Assembly (NCBI GenBank): GCA_023423405.1
Contig: JAFAFR010000023.1
Coordinates: 62,001-126,000, forward strand
Reading direction: 5' to 3'
Length of the DNA: 64,000 nt
From: Bacteroidota bacterium
GTDB taxonomy: Bacteria > Bacteroidota > Bacteroidia > Chitinophagales > Chitinophagaceae
Of this stretch, positions 54,521-63,430 are shown piece after piece. The notes under the pieces were generated by a model that saw only the letters and a list, made by a program, of their open reading frames with translations, made no database searches and was not told the DNA's origin. Each line of letters opens with the position of its first letter. Within the stretch, counting starts at the first letter, position 1. A program made the position numbers and the translations under genes.

Positions 54521-55636
54521 ATGAATATGCTTTCCCCCGCCCCGCCGAGCCTGGCCAGCAGGCCGCATTTTGAGATCCTGGATGGCCTTCGTGGCATCGC
54601 CGCCGTTGCTGTAGTGATCTTCCATTTCATGGAAATGGTGGAGATGGATTATGCCAAAAGTTTTATAGGCCATGGTTACCTGGCCGTGGATTTCTTTTTC
54701 TGCCTCTCCGGCTTTGTGGTGGCTTATGCCTATGACCAGCGTATAGCACTGATGGGAAAAGCGGCATTCTTCCGCAATCGTTTTATCCGGCTTCATCCCA
54801 TGATCGTGATGGGCGCTGTATTGGGACTCATCGGGTTTTTCTGCGATCCCTATCACCTGCACGGAAACGATGTGCGGAACTACTCCCTGCCGTTGGTTTT
54901 TCTCAGCACCCTGTTCCTGCTCCCTTACCCGGTGATGAACGATAAGCTGTTCAACCTCTTTGGCCTGAATGCGCCGGCCTGGTCGCTGTTCTGGGAATAC
55001 ATGGCCAATATTGTGTACGCCCTGGTGCTGTGGCGCCTCAGCCGCCGCTGGCTCTGGACTCTTACTATCCTGGCTGCCGCCGCCCTGTTTTACACGGCCT
55101 GGAACCGCACCGCTCTGTTTGGTGGCTGGGACGGCAAAACTTTCTGGGACGGCGGCGCCCGCCTGTCTTTTTCTTTCCTTGCCGGCATGCTGGTGTACCG
55201 CTCGGGATGGCGCATTCCCAACCGCCTGGGTTTTGCCGGTGTAGGATTGCTGTGCGCACTCATTTTCCTGATCCCCTTCAACAGCTCCTGGACCTGGCTG
55301 GTGGATCCGCTGGTGGCGGTATTTTATCATCCTTTCCTCATTTGCCTGGGAGTGGGCTCCACGCTTCCTGCCTGGCAGAAAAAGATCTGCCGTTTTTCAG
55401 GCGACATCTCCTATCCGCTGTATATGATCCATTATTGGGTCATCTGGATCTTTGCCGATTACATGATTACCCGCAAACCGGCAACGCCTGAGGTGGTAGC
55501 GGTGATCACTGCTGGTACGCTGCTGCTGATCGGGCTTGCCTGGCTCATCTTAAAATGGTACGATGAACCCGTGCGCAACTGGCTCCGCAACAGAAGCGCT
55601 GCCAGGCTGGCGTTGAAAAAAGGGGTGGAAGTTTAG
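54521..55636 (+). CDS. Acyltransferase family 3 (OafA/YrhL-like) membrane protein
   Basis: A 371-residue membrane protein with about ten hydrophobic helices. The family marks are HFEILDGLRGIAAVAVVIFHF with the essential His, GYLAVDFFFCLSGFVVAYAY, RNRFIRLHPM and, near the end, SYPLYMIHYWVIW. These enzymes move acyl groups, often O-acetyl, to sugars of envelope polymers. ATG 54521 was chosen; a GTG six bases earlier is possible. The stop overlaps that of the convergent sialate O-acetylesterase-like gene by 4 bases. The acyltransferase and an esterase thus lie tail to tail, which may be coincidence. Confidence 0.9.
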   Translation: MNMLSPAPPSLASRPHFEILDGLRGIAAVAVVIFHFMEMVEMDYAKSFIGHGYLAVDFFFCLSGFVVAYAYDQRIALMGKAAFFRNRFIRLHPMIVMGAVLGLIGFFCDPYHLHGNDVRNYSLPLVFLSTLFLLPYPVMNDKLFNLFGLNAPAWSLFWEYMANIVYALVLWRLSRRWLWTLTILAAAALFYTAWNRTALFGGWDGKTFWDGGARLSFSFLAGMLVYRSGWRIPNRLGFAGVGLLCALIFLIPFNSSWTWLVDPLVAVFYHPFLICLGVGSTLPAWQKKICRFSGDISYPLYMIHYWVIWIFADYMITRKPATPEVVAVITAGTLLLIGLAWLILKWYDEPVRNWLRNRSAARLALKKGVEV

Positions 55637-57573
55637 GGATCTGTCCGGAACGGCGACGCGGGCAGGCCTTCCTGGTTCATGAGGTTTGGGTTCACCGGGT
55701 TGTCGGCCCAGGCATACCGCAGGTAGAGTGGCTGGGAAACGGCATCGCTCCATACCACCACGCTGTTGTTTTCGATCACGGCGTTGGCCCACACGAATTT
55801 TTTATCGGCGCCGGCGATGGCGAATGCTGCCGGCGCTTCCCCATCGCGGGTGGTGAGACCACCGCCTGTATGCGTAAAATGCAGGCGAATGCGGTTTCCT
55901 TCGATACTGGCCGATTCGAATAACGGTCCCGAGTATACGACGCTGTCGCCGTACACCAGTTTTTCTGCTGCGAGGGCCAGCCGCTCGCCCACTTCTTTTT
56001 TGCGGTCGGGATGGATATCGTTCCACTCACCCAGGTCGATGGCCACGGCCATGGCGGTTTGCGGCAGGGCCAGGCTTTTTGCCTGCGCTTCGCGGAAGGC
56101 CGCCCAGCCGCTTTCAGCGGGCAGGTATTGCATGTCCATGAAGCCGGGTAACTGCACAAAGAGAAAGGGCAGGCGGGGCGACTGCCAGCGACTCCGCCAG
56201 TCGCGGATCAGCGCCGGCTGCATTTTCGCATAGGCGGCGGGGTTACCCGTATCCGATTCGCCCTGGTACCAGCAGATGCCCCTGATGCCATAGCCCACCA
56301 ACGGTGCGATCATGGCATTGTAAAGGGCGGCCGGCTGGTTCTGGAAAGCGATGCCGCTTCTGCTGGCGCCGCTGCCTTCGCGTTGCGGCTCAAATACCTG
56401 TCCCACTTTGTACAACCAGTCGCCACTCAGTTCCACCGTATCTTTTCCCGCGATCAGTTGATAAGGTTTGTCGGGCACGAACCCGCCCTTGCCCTGGTGG
56501 TTGACAACCCGCACCACAAAAAGATTCCTGCCCGCTTTTAACAACCCTGCAGGTATGGCATAGCGCCGCTGCGGGTACATATAACCGGTAGACCCAACCA
56601 ACTTGCCGTTGATGTACAGAAAATCGGCGTCGGCAATACGACCCAGGAAAACTTTGGCCGGCTGCCCCACGAATGACGCCGGCAGGTTTATTTCGAGGCG
56701 GAACCATACTGTTCCATCGAGGTCACGAATGCCCTGGTCTTCCCAGTAACCGGGGATGTGGATATTGCGCCATCCTTTGGGCGCATAAGCAGGATCGTAC
56801 CAGGCGGGCGAAGCGCTGAGGCCTTTGTCGGGAGCCGGCTTCGGTGCGGCGGCAGCAGCGGCTGCGGCCTTTCTTTGTGTTTCGTTTACCCACGCTGTAT
56901 CCTGGTTTTGGCGGATGGTCTCCAGCAATTGCGGAAAATCTTTTGCTCCTTCTTCACTCAGCCAGGCGGCGATGGGCGTGCCGCCCCAGCTCGCGTTGAT
57001 GATGCCGATGGGCACTTTGTATTTTTCATAGAGCTGTCGCGCGAAAAAATAAGCCACAGCCGAGAAACGTCCCACTTCACCAGGTGTGGCGGGTTTCCAG
57101 TAGCCGCCGGGAAGGTCGGGTTGCGGGCCCTGCAGGCTGGTGGTATTCGGGACCAGGAACTGCCGGATCTCCGGGTACTGTGCCTGTGCGATGTCATCGG
57201 CATAGCGTATGTTGTGCAGGTCCATCTGGTGCACCATGTTGGATTGTCCCGCGCAGAGATACACATCGCCCAGCAGGATATGGTTCAGCGTAATGGTACT
57301 GCTGCCGCGCACCACCATGGTGTAAGGGCCGCCTGCTTTCATGGCAGGCAGGAGCAGGCTCCAGTTGCCGCTGCCGTCTGCCCGCGTGCGTGCTTTGTTC
57401 TTGCTGAACTGCACCTGCACCGTTTCTCCCGGCGCTGCCCAGCCCCAGATGCGGATAGGCGCGTCGCGTTGCAACACCATGCTGTCGCGCACCAGGCGCG
57501 GTAGCTTTATCGTTGCATGCGAAGCGATCGCCACCAGCAGGGCCGGCAGGAGCAGGCAGAAGTCTTTTTTCAT
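55633..57573 (-). CDS. Sialate O-acetylesterase-like SGNH hydrolase
   Basis: A 646-residue secreted enzyme (signal MKKDFCLLLPALLVAIASHA). The SGNH Ser111 lies in LCAGQSNMVHQM, with QGESDTGNPAAY and the Asp519/His521 pair in NDIHPDRKKEVGERLA as the other active-site blocks. An Ig-like early domain (LPRLVRDSMVLQRDAPIRIW) and an inserted jelly-roll domain (about 270-400, GTVWFRLEINLPASFVGQPA) match the family. It removes acetyl esters from sialic acid or plant glycans. On the minus strand it follows GH51, suggesting action on acetylated hemicellulose (inference). Confidence 0.9.
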   Translation of the reverse strand: MKKDFCLLLPALLVAIASHATIKLPRLVRDSMVLQRDAPIRIWGWAAPGETVQVQFSKNKARTRADGSGNWSLLLPAMKAGGPYTMVVRGSSTITLNHILLGDVYLCAGQSNMVHQMDLHNIRYADDIAQAQYPEIRQFLVPNTTSLQGPQPDLPGGYWKPATPGEVGRFSAVAYFFARQLYEKYKVPIGIINASWGGTPIAAWLSEEGAKDFPQLLETIRQNQDTAWVNETQRKAAAAAAAAPKPAPDKGLSASPAWYDPAYAPKGWRNIHIPGYWEDQGIRDLDGTVWFRLEINLPASFVGQPAKVFLGRIADADFLYINGKLVGSTGYMYPQRRYAIPAGLLKAGRNLFVVRVVNHQGKGGFVPDKPYQLIAGKDTVELSGDWLYKVGQVFEPQREGSGASRSGIAFQNQPAALYNAMIAPLVGYGIRGICWYQGESDTGNPAAYAKMQPALIRDWRSRWQSPRLPFLFVQLPGFMDMQYLPAESGWAAFREAQAKSLALPQTAMAVAIDLGEWNDIHPDRKKEVGERLALAAEKLVYGDSVVYSGPLFESASIEGNRIRLHFTHTGGGLTTRDGEAPAAFAIAGADKKFVWANAVIENNSVVVWSDAVSQPLYLRYAWADNPVNPNLMNQEGLPASPFRTDP

Positions 57574-57624
57574 GTACCGGAAATAGTTTCTAATCTATGA
57601 AAAATTCCGGCTGCAGGCCTGCGT

Positions 57625-59640
57625 TTATTTACGGGTGCTGATGCGCAGGACCGATACCGAATGGGGCTTTGCGGTGTAGTTGAATTTTTTGGAGACAGTC
57701 CGGGCGCTGCTCTCCGGCTTGATTCTCTCCGGTTCTGCAAAGGAATTGACGGCATCGGGATCGGCCTGCAGTATCGTCAACTGTGCGGTTGCGGGCAGTC
57801 GTCCAAACCTGCCCAGGTTGACGGAGAAGGTTTTTTCTTCCCGGCCTGCATTGATCATTTTCAATACGATGTCACCGGTTTCGCTGTTGTACACGCAGGA
57901 GGCGGCCATCAGCGAATCGCCGCGTGTGGTGATGATCACGTCTTTGTAATAATAGTCGCCCTGGTTTGCCGAAAACAGTTGCTGCACATGGTAATTGGGC
58001 GTCAGGTAATACGTGGTGTTAGTGAAAAAGATCATGTCGGGGGTCCATTGCGTGAAACCTTTTTTCGCAAAGAGCGGCGCATAGGAAGCGAGTTGCACCA
58101 CATCGCCGTTGCGTTCCAGTCCCACCATGTAGAGCGCTTCGGCCAGCGCATTTTTCATAGCGTTGCCCCAGGAAGCATATTCGCCCAGGTACACTTTCGG
58201 TTGTTTCCGGTCGTAGCCGTCGTAACGGTACTGGTTGGCGATGAACCAGGAAGGCTCTTTGTAATAATGTTCATCGACTACAGGCACCTGCAGTTGGTTG
58301 GCAACAGTCCATCCTTTCTCAAAATCTTCTCCATCGGGAGCGGGACCAACGGTGCCGATCACGGTGATTTCTGGGTGTTTTTCTTTCACCGCTTTGAAGA
58401 TCATGGTAAAGCGTTCTGCGAACTCGGGGGTGATCTTGTCTTCGTTGCCGATGCCTATGTATTGCAGGTGGAAAGGTGCGGGATGGCCTGCTGCGGCCCG
58501 TTTGGCGCCCCAGGTGGAGGTAGCCGGACCATTGGCCCATTCAATGAGGTCCAGCACTTCCTGGATATATTCCTGCATTTCTTCCAGGGGGATGGCCTGT
58601 TGCCCCGTGCCGCCAATGCGCCAGGTGCCACCCGAATTCTGACAGCTTACTGCCGCCGGCAACACGGGCAGGGGTTTGGCGCCGATGTCTTCACAGAACT
58701 GGAAATATTCGTAATAACCGAGACCGGCTGTTTGGTGATAACCCCAGATGTTACGCTGGTCCACTCTTTCTTCCACCGGCCCGATGGTGTTTTTCCAGCG
58801 GTACATATTGCCCAGCCCGTCGCCGTGCGCGAGGCAGCCGCCGGGGAAACGGATGAAACGGGGATGCATATCCGCCAATAACTGTGCGAGGTCGGGACGC
58901 AGTCCGTTTGGCCTGTTCTTAAAGGTCTTCACCGGGAAGAGCGAAACCATGTCCAGCGCCAGTTTACCCTTGCTGGTCACCAGTACGGCGAGGTAGGCGT
59001 TGTCGGTGCCGGCGCGCGGTTTCAGCCGGCCGCTGTATTTTTTCCAGTCGCCCGATGCGATGGTGAGAAGGGCTGAATCAAGCGTTTCTCCTTTTTTGTT
59101 TTGCAGGCTAACGGTGAGGGACAGTTGCTCCTGACCCAGCCTGCGGGCGAAGAGGGAGAAATCGTATTCCTCACCGGTTTGTACGGCTATGCCGCCGAAG
59201 CCGGTATTGCGGATGCCGGTCCCGCCGTTCTTTTCGTGGATGTGTTCCACTTCCAGCACCACATAATTGGGATTGTTGGAATGCAGCGGCTGCCGGTTCT
59301 CCACACTGATCTTTCCGTAAGAATAACCGGGCGTGATATACTCCCAGTAAGAAAGCGAATGCCATTCGCGGCGTTCGGCGGGATTGTATTCAAAGGAGCG
59401 GTTCTGCACCAGCTCTGCATAAAGGCCACCGTCGGCGGCATAATTGATGTCTTCAAAAAATAGTCCGAAGAGGTCGGGGCTGGTGTTTTTTCCGCCCTTT
59501 GGTAGCTTATTACCGGTGCGTGTTTTTCCTTCTTTTATGGCGGCGTCGCTTTGTGCAGCGGCGCTGTAACCGAGGAACAGGAAGGCCAGGGCAATAAGGG
59601 CTATTTTTTCCCGGAAGCGGGCAGGCAATCTTTTTTCCAT
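57625..59640 (-). CDS. GH51 alpha-L-arabinofuranosidase
   Basis: A 671-residue secreted enzyme (signal ending near YSAAAQ) with GH51 marks FGLFFEDINYAADGGLYAEL, QNRSFEYNP, a central barrel with acid/base Glu400 in YIGIGNEDKIT and nucleophile Glu487 in VYLGEYASWGN, plus the C-terminal beta-sandwich. A carbohydrate-binding-like insert about 120-250 (SLFARRLGQEQLSLTVSLQN) is typical of the longer secreted Bacteroidota form. It releases arabinose from arabinoxylan or arabinan. Upstream is an aldo/keto reductase and downstream an acetylesterase, both on the minus strand. Confidence 0.93.
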   Translation of the reverse strand: MEKRLPARFREKIALIALAFLFLGYSAAAQSDAAIKEGKTRTGNKLPKGGKNTSPDLFGLFFEDINYAADGGLYAELVQNRSFEYNPAERREWHSLSYWEYITPGYSYGKISVENRQPLHSNNPNYVVLEVEHIHEKNGGTGIRNTGFGGIAVQTGEEYDFSLFARRLGQEQLSLTVSLQNKKGETLDSALLTIASGDWKKYSGRLKPRAGTDNAYLAVLVTSKGKLALDMVSLFPVKTFKNRPNGLRPDLAQLLADMHPRFIRFPGGCLAHGDGLGNMYRWKNTIGPVEERVDQRNIWGYHQTAGLGYYEYFQFCEDIGAKPLPVLPAAVSCQNSGGTWRIGGTGQQAIPLEEMQEYIQEVLDLIEWANGPATSTWGAKRAAAGHPAPFHLQYIGIGNEDKITPEFAERFTMIFKAVKEKHPEITVIGTVGPAPDGEDFEKGWTVANQLQVPVVDEHYYKEPSWFIANQYRYDGYDRKQPKVYLGEYASWGNAMKNALAEALYMVGLERNGDVVQLASYAPLFAKKGFTQWTPDMIFFTNTTYYLTPNYHVQQLFSANQGDYYYKDVIITTRGDSLMAASCVYNSETGDIVLKMINAGREEKTFSVNLGRFGRLPATAQLTILQADPDAVNSFAEPERIKPESSARTVSKKFNYTAKPHSVSVLRISTRK

Positions 59641-59750
59641 GCAGGCATTTTTATACGTGTCATTACAACACTTATAAAAATAGGGAAAATTAGCGAACGG
59701 TTGCTGCCTGCTCTTTTATAGTGGAGCTGCCTGCGGGTTTCGCAGGGCTT

Positions 59751-60797
59751 TCAGCCGCGGTAAAAATCGGGCGTGGGGTTCAGGCGTTTGTTCTGCCACT
59801 GGTGCCAGTACGGATAAGTGGGCGGCAGTTCGCTGGCTTTGTCGAGTTGCTGCACCTGTTCCCTGCTGAGCTTCCATCCGGTGGCGCCGAGGTTTTGCAG
59901 GAGCTGCTCTTCGTTGCGGGCGCCGATGATGATGCTGCTCACCGTGGGCCTTAGCAGCAGCCAGTTCAGGGCCACCTGTGCTACGGTTTTGCCTGTGTCC
60001 GCGGCGATGGTTTCAAGGGCATCGATGGTATTGTAGAATATTTCTTCGTTGATCACCATTTCGGGAACGGGACTGCCGCCCTGTGCCACGCGGCCTTCCG
60101 GTGGGATGGGTTTGTTGCGGCCGTATTTGCCACCCAACCTGCCCGCGGAGAGCGGCGACCACACGATGGCGCCCACGCCCTGGTCCAGCGCCAACGGCAT
60201 CAGCTCCCACTCATACTCGCGGTTGGCGAGTGAATAATAAACCTGGTGGCCCACATAGCGGTTCCAGCCATATTTGTCGGAAAGGCCCAGTGATTTCATG
60301 AGGTGCCAGCCGGAGAAATTGGAGGCGGCGAGGTAACGGATCTTCCCGGCCTGCACGAGGTCGTCGAGTGTGCGCAGGGTTTCCTCCACCGGTGTATTGC
60401 CGTCGAAGCCATGCATGTGGTAGACATCGATGTAATCGGTGCCCAGTCTTTTGAGGCTGCCTTCCACCTGGCGCAGGATGCGCAGGCGCGAAGAGCCCTC
60501 GTTGTTGGGCGCATCGCCAAAGGTGAAGCTGGTTTTGGTGGAGAGCAGGATTTTGTCGCGCGGAATGCCGGCAATGGCTTTGCCCAGGATCTCTTCGGAG
60601 CGGCCCTGCGAATACACGTCGGCGGTATCGAAAAAGTTTAGGCCGGCATCGAGGCAGATACTGATGAGCCGTTTCGCTTCCTCTGCCTGCGTGTTGCCCC
60701 AGGCTTTGAAAAAATCGTTGCCGCCGCCGAATGTGGCGGTGCCGAAACTCAGTATGGGTACTTGCAGCCCGGAGGCGCCTAGTTGTCTGTATTCCAT
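59751..60797 (-). CDS. Aldo/keto reductase
   Basis: A 348-residue cytoplasmic NADPH-type reductase of the AKR superfamily. The tetrad is visible as Asp57 and Tyr62 (FFDTADVYSQG), Lys88 (LLSTKTS) and His129 (VYHMHGFD). The cofactor end has LRPTVSSIIIGARNEEQL. ATG 60797 starts MEYRQLGASGLQVP, the usual N-terminus; an upstream frame would add an improbable leader. It precedes GH51 on the same strand by 110 bases and could reduce a released sugar or a furanose product, but general aldehyde reduction is equally likely. Confidence 0.92.
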   Translation of the reverse strand: MEYRQLGASGLQVPILSFGTATFGGGNDFFKAWGNTQAEEAKRLISICLDAGLNFFDTADVYSQGRSEEILGKAIAGIPRDKILLSTKTSFTFGDAPNNEGSSRLRILRQVEGSLKRLGTDYIDVYHMHGFDGNTPVEETLRTLDDLVQAGKIRYLAASNFSGWHLMKSLGLSDKYGWNRYVGHQVYYSLANREYEWELMPLALDQGVGAIVWSPLSAGRLGGKYGRNKPIPPEGRVAQGGSPVPEMVINEEIFYNTIDALETIAADTGKTVAQVALNWLLLRPTVSSIIIGARNEEQLLQNLGATGWKLSREQVQQLDKASELPPTYPYWHQWQNKRLNPTPDFYRG

Positions 60798-60843
60798 ATG
60801 CGGGTGGTGGTTGGTATTATAGAAATAAACAGCGTTACAGCAG

Positions 60844-60862
60844 AAAAGTTGCAGCAACTTTT
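60844..60862. repeat. Short inverted repeat in the divergent intergenic region
   Basis: AAAAGTTG (60844-60851) and CAACTTTT (60855-60862) are perfect inverted copies with a three-base loop. It sits 47 bases upstream of the aldo/keto reductase start and 73 bases before the frameshifted lipoprotein. It may be an operator for either gene; a transcription terminator has no obvious need here. Confidence 0.35.
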
Positions 60863-60934
60863 TGCACGTTGAAGAATGCTATGCTTGTAAAAATAAAATA
60901 ACCGGATATCTTTTTGCAAGAACCCTGTATACCT

Positions 60935-62334
60935 ATGAAACATCTCTTTGCCATTGCTTTTTCCATTTTATTTATTTCCTGCGACCGTAACTTCCAGGAG
61001 CCATCTTTTTTGGAGGCCGATGATTTAGTTATCCCGAACAACAACCAGATTTCGGTTTCCTATTTGAATGTCAGAACCAATGTTACATGGCAGGCGAAGC
61101 TGCTTGACAGTACTTTCAGGTGGTTGCAATTGGAGGGATTCTATTTTGGCGATCGCAATGATTCGCTCGGCGTCAGGGTCAGAAGTGTCAACACGGCTTC
61201 CGCCGACAGGGTTGGGAGGATCATGATATACTCTCTCGACAGCTCCTTCAGGAAAGAAATAATTGTAAATATTGTACAGCGGCCAGTGACTCCGCAGCAC
61301 GAAAAAAACACTTTCGGAGGGACGAAGGACGATCGTTTCGACAACTTCGTGGAAATGCCCGATGGTGGATGCATCGTTGTAGGGCAGTCCGGCAGCCGCG
61401 ATGAAGACCTTGCCGGAGTGACTTTGTATGATGATTTCCACATGTTCCAGCTACCTACAGTGAACACATTAGTTTGAGAACTTCAAACGGGCATGTGCAA
61501 ATAGCTGCGAGCATTGCAGGTGTTGACAAACTGGTGGAACTGGACGAAAACGGCGAAATTGTTGCATCCTACCCGATGAACGATATGAAGCTTACTGACA
61601 GGGATGTGGTCCCTGCGGGCAATGACGAGTATATCGGTGTGGGAGGATTGGCTTCTCCTGTTCAACAATTGGTTTTTTTCCGAAACGGGGAGGCTGAAAC
61701 AATATGGACTAAGGTATTGCCGTCGAATGAAAGAGTTTGGGACATTTGCGATGCGTTGGATGGGTTTCTGATTATTGGCAGTACATATTCTTCCCGGGAA
61801 AGGCTCACCCTTAAAAAGGTTGACAGGAAGGGCAATACAATTTGGGAGAAAATCTATGCCAATGGGGTAATAGGAGAAGCCGCCGAGAGATTGGAAGACG
61901 GTAGTTTCATTGTTTCCGGAGAACGGGCCTACTCAAACGATCCCTCGTCTGCCAGGATATGGTATGCCCATATAAGTGCGACAAGCGACATACTTTGGGA
62001 GAAGGAACTGAGTACCAGTCCGGCTTTTGTAAATGATATGGTGAAATGCGGAGATGGCAATTTTATTCTCACAGGAAAAGTGAATGGGGCGGTGATTCCC
62101 GGAAGCGTTAAAAAGGGAGGCACCGATGCTTTTTTGCTCAAAATAAACACCATCGGGGACGTTATATGGGCAAGGAATATCGGTAGCGCCCTGGAGGACG
62201 TCGGTTATAAAATCAGAAAAATGACTTCCGGCGATTGTGCTGTTTTGGGGTTTTCACGAGGGAACAGCGACGAGGTTGTCAACCCATTCAGCGATGGAAG
62301 CATGGATGGATGGATCTACCGTTTTGTGGATTGA
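60935..62334 (+). pseudogene. BACON-domain propeller lipoprotein, interrupted by a frameshift
   Basis: The first frame (60935-61477) encodes a lipoprotein signal (MKHLFAIAFSILFISC-DRN), a BACON-like domain (VTWQAKLLDSTFRWLQLEGF ... IIVNIVQRP) and one propeller-type repeat (DNFVEMPDGGCIVVGQS). It stops soon after, at 61475-61477. The next frame is open from 61435 and continues the same repeat family: AERLEDGSFIVSGE, NDMVKCGDGNFILTGK and IRKMTSGDCAVLGFS, ending at 62334. The repeats across both frames and the lack of a good start in the second argue for one former gene of about 465 residues broken by a one-base change between 61435 and 61474. It is the first gene of the AT-richer tail. A sequencing error is possible. 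Confidence 0.7.
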
Positions 62335-62422
62335 GGCCGGTTGCGGCTTTTTCCCGCTTTTTCAGGTTCTCCAGTTGCCTTTGCAGCCCAATAACTTAAA
62401 TATCCAACGGCGTCATATTGCG

Positions 62423-62509
62423 GCGTTAAAAAACGGTATTTGCAACGAAAGGTGTTTTCACGGTTTTTACAGCCATGCACGTACACTAGCTTGCTTCCGC
62501 ATAAAACGG
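62423..62509 (+). repeat. Conserved non-coding leader, copy 1
   Basis: An 87-base stretch that recurs at 63344-63430 with a 921-base period and about 86-87% identity. Both copies carry GCGTTAAAAAACGG at the start, ACGAAAGGTGTTTTCAC near the middle and a long identical run at the end (62484-62509 and 63405-63430). The reading frames differ between copies, so its conservation is not due to coding. It stands directly before a DUF6934-like gene in each copy. Confidence 0.85.
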
Positions 62510-62516
62510 AGGAAGG

Positions 62517-63065
62517 ATGCGAAGTGGCAGCGAGGTATATGATTTGCAGCAGGACAAAGATGTCAGGCAACTTAAATTTTATTTCAGGAGCTCAGGCGAT
62601 CGAAGGGTACTGAAGATCATTGGCTATTCGTTTTTGGGACAAATGATGGGGAAGGACTTGTATAATCTCGGTTTTGGAGACATCGACCGGAAAAACAACT
62701 GCATTATAGATCACTTAGCTACCGGTAATGGAGATGTTTACAAAGTGTTGAACACCGTGCTGTCTACCATTCCGCTGTTTTTTGAGAATTTCAGGGATGC
62801 CATTTTGATGGTGAAAGGCAGCGATGGAAGTCCTGCTTTCAGCGAATGGTGTAGGCTAACCTGCCGGAAGCATTGCGAACAACATTGCAGGAATGCCAAC
62901 AGAAGAATCAAAATCTACCGCGGCTATGTAAACAAGTATTTCAAAGAGCTGTGTGTTGAATATCAATTTCTTGGTGAGTACAGGGATCGCCATCAGCAGG
63001 TTGTTCAGGAAGCGTATCAGCCGCATAGGGACTACGAGGCAGTATTTCTGTTTAAAAAAGCGTAA
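62517..63065 (+). CDS. DUF6934-like protein, copy 1
   Basis: A 182-residue soluble protein with DUF6934 features: KDLYNLGFGDIDRKNNCIID (the LGFGD block), NGDVYKVLNTVLSTIPLFF and ILMVKGSDGS. The family is common in Bacteroidota and has no established function; members often occur in tandem. Residues 112-124 carry four cysteines four apart (Cys112, 116, 120, 124 in CRLTCRKHCEQHC), placed on one face of a helix where ordinary relatives are not known to me to have them. ATG 62517 is in frame; start choice is uncertain because the aligned copy 2 begins differently. A 58-residue gene follows 8 bases later. Confidence 0.75.
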   Translation: MRSGSEVYDLQQDKDVRQLKFYFRSSGDRRVLKIIGYSFLGQMMGKDLYNLGFGDIDRKNNCIIDHLATGNGDVYKVLNTVLSTIPLFFENFRDAILMVKGSDGSPAFSEWCRLTCRKHCEQHCRNANRRIKIYRGYVNKYFKELCVEYQFLGEYRDRHQQVVQEAYQPHRDYEAVFLFKKA

Positions 63066-63073
63066 ATTCAGGC

Positions 63074-63250
63074 ATGGAAACCTTCGAAAAAATATCTGAT
63101 GAAGCGTTTGAAAGAATGTCAGAATTAGAGCAGTTGAATTATGTGAAGGAATTATTCAAAGGCAGGGAACCATTTCCCCGGCTTGTTGAAGAAGCCCGTC
63201 AACTGGTCAGCGAAATAAAAGTGTTTTCCTGGGACGAGCCCAAATCATAA
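63074..63250 (+). CDS. Small acidic helical protein of 58 residues
   Basis: The frame opens METFEKISDEAFERMSELEQ and ends KVFSWDEPKS. It has 58 residues, is strongly acidic and predicted helical, and has no signal peptide or membrane segment. It starts 8 bases after the DUF6934-like stop, which favours coupled expression. I do not recognise a family. Its size and position recall antitoxin-type partners, but no DNA-binding motif is visible, so function is unknown. If the duplication is complete, its paralogue should lie just beyond the window. Confidence 0.6.
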   Translation: METFEKISDEAFERMSELEQLNYVKELFKGREPFPRLVEEARQLVSEIKVFSWDEPKS

Positions 63251-63343
63251 CTATCTTCTCCAGTTTTACTGCGTCTTTCTTTTACCTTACCGGATCTATT
63301 CCCGGCTGAGCGGTTTCGAACAAAATACCCCGGGGTTTTAACT

Positions 63344-63430
63344 GCGTTAAAAAACGGCCTTTACGACGAAAGGTGTTTTCACTCTTTTAATAGCCCTGCA
63401 TGTGCACTAGCTTGCTTCCGCATAAAACGG
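63344..63430 (+). repeat. Conserved non-coding leader, copy 2
   Basis: The second copy of the element at 62423-62509, 921 bases downstream and with only about a dozen differences. A one-base insertion near 63430 (GGG instead of GG) shifts the downstream frame relative to copy 1. It includes the putative start region of the second DUF6934-like gene. Confidence 0.85.

Noticed and set aside
61435..61477. Programmed frameshift explanation for the broken lipoprotein
   Set aside because: There is no slippery homopolymer or strong following hairpin in the 40-base window, so decay or sequencing error is simpler.
62423..63430. Integron attC-like interpretation of the repeated leaders
   Set aside because: The GTTAAAA-like core resembles part of an attC site, but no matching RYYYAAC box or paired arms could be laid out, and no integrase is in view.
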